DNA from: Sphingomonas sp.
GTDB lineage: Bacteria > Pseudomonadota > Alphaproteobacteria > Sphingomonadales > Sphingomonadaceae
Reading direction: 5' to 3'
DNA length: 9,227 nt
NCBI GenBank assembly: GCA_019747165.1
Contig: JAIERC010000308.1
Span: 1-9,227, forward strand
Positions 1 through 5,764 of the stretch are shown piece after piece. The notes below the pieces were generated by a model. It was not told the DNA's origin, made no database searches, and saw nothing but the letters and a program-made list of their open reading frames with translations. The first letter of the stretch is position 1, and the number at the start of each line of letters is the position of its first letter. The translations under genes were made by a program, and so were the position numbers.

Positions 1-395
1 ATGCCGATGCGCTCGCCCAGCTCGGCACCGAGGCAGCGCTGGTTGTTTCCGGCGAAGAGGGGCTCGACGAGCTGTCGGGTGCCGGGCCGAGCATCGTTGT
101 TAGCGTCGGTGACATCAGCCTGCCATCTACCGTTGCGCCCGAGGATGGCGGCCTTGCTCGCCAGCCTATTGCGGCATTGCGCGGCGGGGACCCCGCCTAT
201 AACGCCGCCGCCCTGCGTCGACTGTTGCTTGGGGAGACGGGGGCGTACCGGGATGCCGTATTGCTCAACGCGGCTGCAGCGTTGATGCTGGCCGGACGCG
301 TTGCCTCCCTCACTGACGGGGTAGAAGAAGCTGGCGAAGTGCTCGACAATGGACTTGCCAGCGCGCTGCTGGATTGCTGGATCGCCTATTCATGA
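1..395 (+). CDS. trpD: Anthranilate phosphoribosyltransferase, C-terminal part (5' end outside window)
   Basis: Cytoplasmic enzyme of tryptophan synthesis that transfers the phosphoribosyl group of PRPP to anthranilate. Only the last 130 residues are in the window. The first whole codon is at position 3 and the stop is TGA at 393-395. The visible part ends with the conserved C-terminal helix block of the family (AYRDAVLLNAAAALMLAG, then a VEEAGEVLDNGLA segment), which is typical of TrpD. The N-terminal glycine-rich PRPP-binding region must lie upstream of the window. An ATG at position 1 is in another frame and is not the start. The stop overlaps the ATG of trpC (ATGA at 392-395), so the two are probably translationally coupled. 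The identification rests on the family signature and on the neighbour trpC; confidence is high. Confidence 0.93.
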   Translation, partial: ADALAQLGTEAALVVSGEEGLDELSGAGPSIVVSVGDISLPSTVAPEDGGLARQPIAALRGGDPAYNAAALRRLLLGETGAYRDAVLLNAAAALMLAGRVASLTDGVEEAGEVLDNGLASALLDCWIAYS

Positions 396-1180
396 CGACG
401 ATTTTGACTCGTATTCTGGAAACCAAGCGCGCCGATGTCGCGGCCCGCAAGGCCTGTATTTCGATGAGCAACATCGATGAAATGATCGCTGAACAAACCG
501 CCCCGCGCGGCTTTCGCGCGGCGCTAGATGCAAAGGCCGCGCATGGCCCCGCACTGATCGCTGAAATTAAAAAAGCCAGCCCATCAAAAGGGCTGATCCG
601 CGAAAATTTCGATCCGCCCGCCCATGCCATAGCGTATCAGGCCGGGGGTGCTGCCTGCCTGTCGGTGCTAACCGACGAACATTGGTTCCAGGGTGCCGAC
701 GCCTATCTGACGGCGGCACGCGGCGTCGTCAGCCTGCCGGTGATCCGCAAGGATTTCATGATAGATGCCTGGCAGGTGCCCGAGTCACGAGCGCTGGGGG
801 CCGATGCCATTCTGCTGATCGTCGCCGCGATCGACGACGATCTGCTCGCCGACATCGAGGCGGCGGCAATTGAATGCGGGATGGACGTGCTTGTTGAAGT
901 CCATGATGCCCGGGAACTTGAGCGCGCGATGAAGCTCAAATCGCGGCTGATCGGCGTCAACAACCGCGACCTGCACGATTTCAGCGTTGATTTTCAACGC
1001 ACCTATGATCTGATTTCACGCGCGCCTGCGGGGTGTACATTCGTCGCTGAAAGCGGGCTTTCAAGCCGCGCCGATCTCGATGCGATGGCCGAAAAGGGCG
1101 TGAAGTGCTTCCTAGTTGGCGAAGCGCTGATGCGCGCCGACGATGTTGAAGCGGCGACGCGGGTGCTGCTCGGCCAATGA
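392..1180 (+). CDS. trpC: Indole-3-glycerol phosphate synthase
   Basis: Single-domain TIM-barrel enzyme of 262 residues, a normal length for a stand-alone TrpC. It closes the indole ring by decarboxylating and dehydrating 1-(o-carboxyphenylamino)-1-deoxyribulose 5-phosphate, in the cytoplasm. The family's active-site motifs are all present: AEIKKASPSKG (Glu58, Lys60), RKDF (Lys120), LVEVHD (Glu169), GVNNRDL (Asn190) and AESG (Glu220, Ser221). The reading frame also allows an ATG at 374, but ATG 392 is preferred. It gives the usual N-terminus (MTTILTRILETKRADV) and an ATGA overlap with the trpD stop. The 3' end makes a second ATGA overlap with moaC. No separate promoter is visible, so expression probably follows upstream trp genes. 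Confidence 0.97.
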   Translation: MTTILTRILETKRADVAARKACISMSNIDEMIAEQTAPRGFRAALDAKAAHGPALIAEIKKASPSKGLIRENFDPPAHAIAYQAGGAACLSVLTDEHWFQGADAYLTAARGVVSLPVIRKDFMIDAWQVPESRALGADAILLIVAAIDDDLLADIEAAAIECGMDVLVEVHDARELERAMKLKSRLIGVNNRDLHDFSVDFQRTYDLISRAPAGCTFVAESGLSSRADLDAMAEKGVKCFLVGEALMRADDVEAATRVLLGQ

Positions 1181-1659
1181 CTGGGCTAACCCATCTCGAC
1201 GCCAGCGGTGCTGCCCATATGGTCGATGTCGGCGGCAAAGCGACGACCATGCGCGAAGCCGTGGCGACCGGACGGATTTCGATGTCGCCCGCTGCCATCC
1301 TTGCCGTCCGGGAGGGCTCGGTCAAAAAGGGCGATGTGCTGGCCGTTGCGCGGATCGCAGGGATCATGGCGGCCAAGCGGACCAGCGATTTGATTCCGCT
1401 CTGCCACCCATTGCCGTTGACGCGGGTGGCCCTCGATCTGGCTCCAGACGACGACGGCGTTACCGTCACCGCAACTTGCGCGACCGAGGGCAAGACCGGC
1501 GTTGAAATGGAAGCGATGACGGCGGTGTCGGTCGCGCTGCTAACCATTTACGACATGGCCAAGGCGATTGATCGCGGCATGACGATCACCGGGGTCCATC
1601 TGCTCGAAAAACGGGGCGGCAAATCGGGCGACTGGCGTGCACCGCCGCCAGCAACTTAG
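1177..1659 (+). CDS. moaC: Cyclic pyranopterin monophosphate synthase MoaC
   Basis: Second enzyme of molybdenum cofactor synthesis. It turns the 3',8-cyclo-GTP product made by MoaA into cyclic pyranopterin monophosphate. The protein has 160 residues, close to the 161 of the E. coli enzyme. Signature segments are intact: LCHPLPLT with His77, KTGVEMEAMTAVSVALLTIY with Glu110 and Glu112, and IYDMAKAID with Asp126 and Lys129, matching the catalytic Asp/Lys pair of the family; Lys51 is also present. The C-terminal LLEKRGGKSG is typical. The start ATG at 1177 overlaps the trpC stop as ATGA, with no strong ribosome binding site of its own, so translation probably depends on ribosomes finishing trpC. 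MoaA, MoaD and MoaE are not in the window; MoeA lies one gene downstream. Confidence 0.97.
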   Translation: MTGLTHLDASGAAHMVDVGGKATTMREAVATGRISMSPAAILAVREGSVKKGDVLAVARIAGIMAAKRTSDLIPLCHPLPLTRVALDLAPDDDGVTVTATCATEGKTGVEMEAMTAVSVALLTIYDMAKAIDRGMTITGVHLLEKRGGKSGDWRAPPPAT

Positions 1660-1711
1660 CACTGGTGCCGCACTGCGATATCGCGCAACAGGTGCGAAGG
1701 CTGCATTTTCT

Positions 1712-1716
1712 GGAGA
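1712..1716 (+). promoter_or_regulatory. Ribosome binding site that decides the ndh start
   Basis: GGAGA lies 10 bases before the ATG at 1727. It favours that codon over the upstream in-frame GTG at 1637. The GTG would overlap moaC by 23 bases and add 30 residues that look nothing like the family N-terminus. The spacing is slightly long, so support is moderate. Confidence 0.55.
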
Positions 1717-1726
1717 CATCAAAGCC

Positions 1727-3109
1727 ATGGCGGATGCCGCTTTGGACAATCGAGACGTAGCGGACGCCGCCACCGCAGCGCGCGTCGTCTTGCGGTCGCC
1801 CAAAAAGATCCAGATTGTCGTCATTGGCGGTGGGGCCGGCGGCCTTGGCCTGGTTGCGAAGCTGGGCAAGATGCTCGGCCGCAAAAAGTTCGATATCATC
1901 CTGGTCGATCGCAATCAGACGCATATCTGGAAACCGCTGCTGCACGAAGTGGCGGCGGGATCGTTAGACGCCAATCTCGATGAAGTCGGTTACCGCAGCC
2001 ATGCCTATCGCTGGAATTACCGCTTTTTCGACGGGTCGCTCGAATCGATCGATCGCGACGCCCGCCAGGTCATCATCGCGCCAATCCTTGATGAAAGCGG
2101 CAATGAAATCGTCGGACGACACCGCATTCGCTATGATTATCTGGTGCTGGCGGTGGGATCAGTTTCCAATGATTTCGGGACGCCCGGCGTCCGCGAAAAT
2201 GCGATTTACCTCGATGATCGCACCCAGGCCGATCGCTTTCGCAAGCGCCTGCTCAATCAATGCCTGCGTGTATCCCGCACGATGAGTGCTGATCCCAGCG
2301 CCGATGCCCGCGTGCGTGTCGCGATTGTCGGCGGTGGCGCGACGGGGGTCGAACTATCGGCCGAATTGTTCAATGCTGCCAAAGGTCTCGCCTATTACGG
2401 GCTTGAGGTGTTCGACGAATCGCGCCTGGACGTGACGCTGGTTGAAGCTGGCACGCGCATCCTGCCGGCGCTGCCTGACTATTTGTCAGAGGCGGCAACC
2501 GAAGAGCTGGAGGCAATTGGCGTTCGGGTGATGACCGGCAAGCAGGTTACCGAAATCACCGATAAAGGCATTGCGACATCGGACGGCAATTTCATTGCCG
2601 CTGATTTGCGCGTGTGGGCCGCGGGCGTGAAGGGACCCGATTTTCTGCAAGGCATTGGCGGGCTGGAAACAACCTCCGGCAACCAGCTTGTCGTGACAGA
2701 AACGCTGCAAACAACCCGTGACGAGCGCATCTTCGCGATTGGCGATTGCGCGCGCTATGTCCCCGCTGGGGCCGATCGGCCCATCCCGCCCCGCGCCCAG
2801 GCGGCGCACCAGATGGCCGGAACAGCCTATCATAACATCCGCGCGCTGATCGCTGGAAAACCCCTTAAACCGTTCATCTATCAGGACAAAGGATCACTCG
2901 TTTCCCTGTCCCGCTATTCAACAGTGGGCAGCCTGATGGGCAATCTGGTCGGTGGGCGCATGGCGGTGGAAGGGCGAATTGCGCGACTGATCTATGTCTC
3001 GCTCTATGGCATGCATATCGTCGCCATTCATGGCTGGCTGAAGGGCGTAGCGTTGATCGCGATGGGCCGGATCAACCAGGTCATCCGCCCCCGCCTGAAG
3101 CTCCACTGA
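1727..3109 (+). CDS. ndh: Type II NADH:quinone oxidoreductase (NDH-2)
   Basis: Single-subunit, non-proton-pumping NADH dehydrogenase. It passes electrons from NADH through FAD to membrane quinone on the cytoplasmic face. With the ATG at 1727 it has 460 residues; E. coli Ndh has 434. Two Rossmann dinucleotide sites are clear: GGGAGGLG at residues 34-41 for FAD and GGGATGVEL at 202-210 for NADH. The FAD-contact motif IGDCA is at 338-342, and the quinone-site AQAAHQ at 357-362. HIWKPLLHEVAAGSLD and the ending RPRLKLH are nearly the same as I recall for E. coli Ndh. The C-terminal region (about 415-450) is rich in hydrophobic and basic residues, as expected for the amphipathic membrane anchor. 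About 20 N-terminal residues precede the family core. It sits 67 bases after moaC and 13 before moeA, in the middle of the molybdenum cofactor genes, but has no known role in that pathway. Confidence 0.95.
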   Translation: MADAALDNRDVADAATAARVVLRSPKKIQIVVIGGGAGGLGLVAKLGKMLGRKKFDIILVDRNQTHIWKPLLHEVAAGSLDANLDEVGYRSHAYRWNYRFFDGSLESIDRDARQVIIAPILDESGNEIVGRHRIRYDYLVLAVGSVSNDFGTPGVRENAIYLDDRTQADRFRKRLLNQCLRVSRTMSADPSADARVRVAIVGGGATGVELSAELFNAAKGLAYYGLEVFDESRLDVTLVEAGTRILPALPDYLSEAATEELEAIGVRVMTGKQVTEITDKGIATSDGNFIAADLRVWAAGVKGPDFLQGIGGLETTSGNQLVVTETLQTTRDERIFAIGDCARYVPAGADRPIPPRAQAAHQMAGTAYHNIRALIAGKPLKPFIYQDKGSLVSLSRYSTVGSLMGNLVGGRMAVEGRIARLIYVSLYGMHIVAIHGWLKGVALIAMGRINQVIRPRLKLH

Positions 3110-3122
3110 GCAACGAGACAGG

Positions 3123-4310
3123 ATGATGGTCGCGCTGCTGCCAGTCGCCGATGCGCAGGATCAGTTGCTCGCGCTGGCGCGGCCGGTCGCGAGCGAGTCA
3201 GTCGACCTGCGTACCGCTGCCGGGCGCTGGGCAAGCGTCGATATCGTTGCCCAGCGATCCCAGCCGGTGACCGATCTGTCAGCCATGGATGGCTATGCGA
3301 TTCGCTTTCAGGATTTGCCAGGGCCGCTGACGCTGATCGGTGAAAGCGCAGCAGGCCGCCCCTTTGCCGGTATGCTGAGCAAGGCCGAAACCGTCCGCAT
3401 CTTTACGGGCGCAGCGCTGCCCGCAGGTGCCGATACGGTGATGGTGCAGGAAGAGGTTGCGCTTCAGAATGGTCAAGTAGTGCTGGCCGGCGCGGGGCCA
3501 TCAGCGACTGGGCGCAACGTTCGACCTCAGGGTCTTGATTACAGCGCCGGCCACGCCCTGATCGCGCGTGGTGATCGGCTCACCCCGGCCCGAATCGCGC
3601 TGGCGGCGATGAGTGGACAGGGCATCATCACGGTCAATCGCCGGATTCGTGTGTCGATCGTGACGACGGGCGATGAACTGGTGCCGCCCGGCGCGCCACT
3701 TACCGACGCGCACCTGCCCGAATCAAACGGCGTAATGCTTGCCGCCTTGCTCGCTGATCTGCCCGTTGATGTCGATTTAACGCCGATCCTGCCCGATCGG
3801 CTGGACGTCATCAGTGCCGCCCTTGCGCAAATCAAGGCTGACATCATCGTTACGATTGGTGGCGCATCGGTTGGCGATCACGATCTCATCCGCCCTGCCA
3901 TCGACGCCGCGGGCGGCAGCATCAACTTTTGGCGGATCGCGCTTCGGCCCGGCAAACCAATGCTGACGGGCATGATCGGTGAGACGGTGATCCTTGGGCT
4001 GCCGGGCAATCCAGTCTCCGCCTTCGTCACCGCGCAATTGTTCCTGCGCCCGCTGATTGCGGCGTTTGGCGGGGCACACACGCCGGTTCCCGAACCGATT
4101 ACGGCAATATTGGGTGAAGCGCTGCCCGCCAATGACCAGCGTCAGGATTATCTGCGCGGCAGTTGGCAGGATGGAAAGGTCGTGGCGGCCTCGAAACAAG
4201 ATAGTTCGCTGCTGCTCACCTTGTCCAAAGCCACCTGCCTGATCATCCGCCCACCCTTCGCGCCCGCTGCCTCGGCGGGCGATGAAGTCAGCATTTTGCC
4301 GCTTGCTTGA
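3123..4310 (+). CDS. moeA: Molybdopterin molybdotransferase MoeA
   Basis: Last general step of molybdenum cofactor synthesis: it inserts molybdate into adenylylated molybdopterin in the cytoplasm. The 395 residues are a normal family length. Motifs in order are TDLSAMDGYAIR (51-61), the GAALPAGADTVM region (96-107), TTGDEL (181-186), PESNG (199-203), GGASVGDHD (247-255, the MoCF-domain signature), RPGKP (275-279) and GLPGNPVSA (292-300). The C-terminal beta-barrel domain (about 325-395) is also present. Two adjacent in-frame ATGs occur at 3123 and 3126. The weak GAGA at 3115-3118 is 7 bases from the second, so 3126 is equally possible. The gene starts 13 bases after ndh stops, so it is probably on the same transcript. 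The name glp is also used for this family. Confidence 0.96.
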   Translation: MMVALLPVADAQDQLLALARPVASESVDLRTAAGRWASVDIVAQRSQPVTDLSAMDGYAIRFQDLPGPLTLIGESAAGRPFAGMLSKAETVRIFTGAALPAGADTVMVQEEVALQNGQVVLAGAGPSATGRNVRPQGLDYSAGHALIARGDRLTPARIALAAMSGQGIITVNRRIRVSIVTTGDELVPPGAPLTDAHLPESNGVMLAALLADLPVDVDLTPILPDRLDVISAALAQIKADIIVTIGGASVGDHDLIRPAIDAAGGSINFWRIALRPGKPMLTGMIGETVILGLPGNPVSAFVTAQLFLRPLIAAFGGAHTPVPEPITAILGEALPANDQRQDYLRGSWQDGKVVAASKQDSSLLLTLSKATCLIIRPPFAPAASAGDEVSILPLA

Positions 4311-4335
4311 CTTGGCGTTTATCGTTGCCTAAACG
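4307..4335 (+). promoter_or_regulatory. Probable sigma70-type promoter of lexA
   Basis: TTGACT at 4307-4312 matches five of six -35 consensus bases. After a 17-base spacer comes TAAACG at 4330-4335, a poor -10 with three of six matches. The -35 overlaps the moeA stop codon. A start of transcription near 4342 would fall inside the SOS box, a sensible place for LexA repression. This is inferred from spacing and position; no transcript data are available. Confidence 0.5.
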
Positions 4336-4349
4336 TTCGTCGTCTGTTC
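4335..4349 (+). promoter_or_regulatory. SOS box (LexA operator), autoregulatory
   Basis: GTTCgtcgtctGTTC is an exact match to the GTTC-N7-GTTC direct repeat bound by alphaproteobacterial LexA. It ends 16 bases before the lexA start codon and overlaps the predicted -10 and transcription start, so bound LexA should repress its own gene. The second half-site is followed by T and GAAC, giving a small palindrome (GTTCTGAAC) at 4346-4354. Confidence 0.9.
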
Positions 4350-4354
4350 TGAAC

Positions 4355-4360
4355 GGAGGA
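4355..4360 (+). promoter_or_regulatory. Strong ribosome binding site of lexA
   Basis: GGAGGA, five bases before the ATG at 4366, is the best Shine-Dalgarno match in the window. It fixes the lexA start. Confidence 0.85.
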
Positions 4361-4365
4361 ACATA

Positions 4366-5043
4366 ATGCTCACGCGCAAACAGCACGAGCTGATCTGCTT
4401 CATCAACGATCGCCTGGCCGATTCCGGCGTTTCCCCTTCCTTCGAAGAAATGAAGGAGGCGCTCGACCTAAAATCCAAATCGGGCGTGCACCGGTTGATC
4501 AGTGCGTTGGAAGAGCGCCAGTTCATCCGCCGGTTGCCCAATCGCGCCCGCGCGCTGGAAGTGCTGCGCATGCCCGATCGCCCGGAACCAGCCCGCAAAG
4601 CGAAGACGGCCGCGCCGACCGCAGCTGGCAATGTCCGCAGCATGCCGCAACCGGCTAATGATGTGATCGAAATTCCGCTGCATGGCCGAATTGCCGCTGG
4701 TGTCCCGATTGAGGCGTTTGAGGATCATGCAATGCTGGCGGTGCCCGCTGCGCTTTTGGGCGGTGGTGAGCATTATGCGCTTGAGGTTGCGGGCGACTCG
4801 ATGGTCGATGCTGGTATTCTCGACGGCGATTATGCGCTGATCCGCCGTACTGATGTCGCGCGCGATGGGGAGATCGTCGTCGCGCTGATTGAAGATAGCG
4901 AAGCCACGCTCAAATATTTCCGTCGCGAAGGTGCCATGATCCGGCTCGATCCAGCCAATCGCGCTTATGATCCGCAGCGTTATGATCCGCGTCAGGTGCG
5001 CGTTCAGGGCAAGCTGGCCGGGTTGCTGCGCCGTTACGACTGA
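4366..5043 (+). CDS. lexA: LexA, SOS response repressor and self-cleaving protease
   Basis: Represses DNA damage genes and is inactivated when RecA filaments trigger self-cleavage. The 225 residues fit the family, with a longer inter-domain linker than E. coli LexA (202 residues), usual for alphaproteobacteria. The N-terminal winged helix-turn-helix spans about 1-68 (MLTRKQHELICFI, then the SFEEMKEALDLKSKSGVHRL recognition region). A proline- and alanine-rich linker follows at about 70-98. The C-terminal S24 peptidase domain has the Ala111-Gly112 cleavage bond in GRIAAGVPIEA, the nucleophile Ser145 in AGDSMVDAG and the general base Lys183 in ATLKYF, so it should be cleavable. A perfect SOS box and a strong ribosome binding site lie just upstream, so it probably represses itself. 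The 3' end overlaps the convergent oxygenase gene by 10 bases. Confidence 0.98.
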   Translation: MLTRKQHELICFINDRLADSGVSPSFEEMKEALDLKSKSGVHRLISALEERQFIRRLPNRARALEVLRMPDRPEPARKAKTAAPTAAGNVRSMPQPANDVIEIPLHGRIAAGVPIEAFEDHAMLAVPAALLGGGEHYALEVAGDSMVDAGILDGDYALIRRTDVARDGEIVVALIEDSEATLKYFRREGAMIRLDPANRAYDPQRYDPRQVRVQGKLAGLLRRYD

Positions 5044-5714
5044 TCGCTGGACACAAGACGCTGAATCGCACTGGGAACAGCCGCATAGAACCAGCAATTG
5101 ATTGAGAAGCGCGAATCGGCGAAGCGACCTGACGGGCAGTGCACCGGCAACACTTCATGGGGCATCCATGAAGGGAAAGCGGCAAGCCGGTTATGCACCG
5201 GCACAATATCGGCATAGCTGTCGGGGCTGGGTTCGACGCTGGCGCGGTTACGCTTACCGGCGGCATGCAGGCGAAGCGCGCCGCCAGTAAAAGCGGCGGG
5301 CTCTGTGTTGAAATAATAAACCAGGCTCAATACGCGGCGCCGTTCCAAATCAACCGGCCCGGTCTTCATATCGATATGTCGACGGTAGAAATCACCGTTA
5401 TTATGGCTGGCGATATCCAGTTCGGTGCCAGCGATTTCAAACGGACTCACCGACAGCTCGGCAATCAATGAGGCGACCAGGGGCTTGAAATAGCCCTTTA
5501 GGCGTCGCCGCCAATCGGTGATATCGACACCACGCAGCTGCCGGGAATGCCGAATCTTGGGTCGGATGGCGCCATCAAGAACGCGCGACGCCATAAAATT
5601 GGCCTCGTGAGCGATGGCCCATGCCAACAGCGCCTGCGCCTCCTCTGCTGGCAGAAAATCGTCTTGAACCATATAGGGTCCGACGCGATCAAGCACGGAT
5701 AACGCCGCTGTCAT
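5034..5714 (-). CDS. Fe(II)/2-oxoglutarate-dependent oxygenase, EGLN/SM-20-like (prolyl-hydroxylase fold), substrate unknown
   Basis: Predicted cytoplasmic non-haem iron oxygenase that couples decarboxylation of 2-oxoglutarate to hydroxylation of a substrate. From the ATG at 5714 it has 226 residues. The facial triad is visible as His113 and Asp115 in NGDFYRRHID and His186 in FPSWMPHEVLPV, with Arg202 in SRFSINCWFY as the 2-oxoglutarate anchor. RRVLSLVYYFN and FTGGALRLH complete the double-stranded beta-helix signature. These blocks resemble the EGLN (PHD) prolyl hydroxylases and their bacterial relatives, one of which, from Pseudomonas, acts on EF-Tu. No signal peptide or membrane segment is seen. 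A TTG at 5750 would add 12 residues; ATG 5714 is preferred but has only a weak CAGG before it. It follows comEC by 50 bases on the same strand and is probably co-transcribed. The stop (TAA, 5036-5034) lies inside the end of lexA. Substrate is not known. Confidence 0.87.
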   Translation of the reverse strand: MTAALSVLDRVGPYMVQDDFLPAEEAQALLAWAIAHEANFMASRVLDGAIRPKIRHSRQLRGVDITDWRRRLKGYFKPLVASLIAELSVSPFEIAGTELDIASHNNGDFYRRHIDMKTGPVDLERRRVLSLVYYFNTEPAAFTGGALRLHAAGKRNRASVEPSPDSYADIVPVHNRLAAFPSWMPHEVLPVHCPSGRFADSRFSINCWFYAAVPSAIQRLVSSDQS

Positions 5715-5764
5715 GACCTGTTGTGTTCCGCTAAGCTGCGCTGATTGCAACCCAAATCATCGCT

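Noticed and set aside
374..391. Upstream in-frame ATG for trpC at 374
   Set aside because: It would overlap trpD by 22 bases; ATG 392 gives the ATGA coupling and the usual family N-terminus.
1675..1684. Perfect 10-base palindrome GCGATATCGC between moaC and ndh
   Set aside because: It does not match a regulator site I know (for example an FNR-type TTGAT-N4-ATCAA), and a 10-base palindrome is expected by chance at this scale.
1637..1726. In-frame GTG extension of ndh by 30 residues
   Set aside because: It overlaps the end of moaC, has no ribosome binding site, and the added residues look like out-of-frame translation of moaC and intergenic DNA.
4261..4281. Inverted repeat, 7-base stem CGCCCGC/GCGGGCG with a 7-base loop, near the end of moeA
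   Set aside because: It lies inside coding sequence, and the nearest T-run (4294-4297) is too far and too short for an intrinsic terminator; GC-rich coding DNA makes such stems by chance.
5712..5732. Possible SOS half-site (GAAC) in front of the oxygenase start on the minus strand
   Set aside because: The base run seven positions later is GTCA, not GAAC, so the direct-repeat operator is incomplete.
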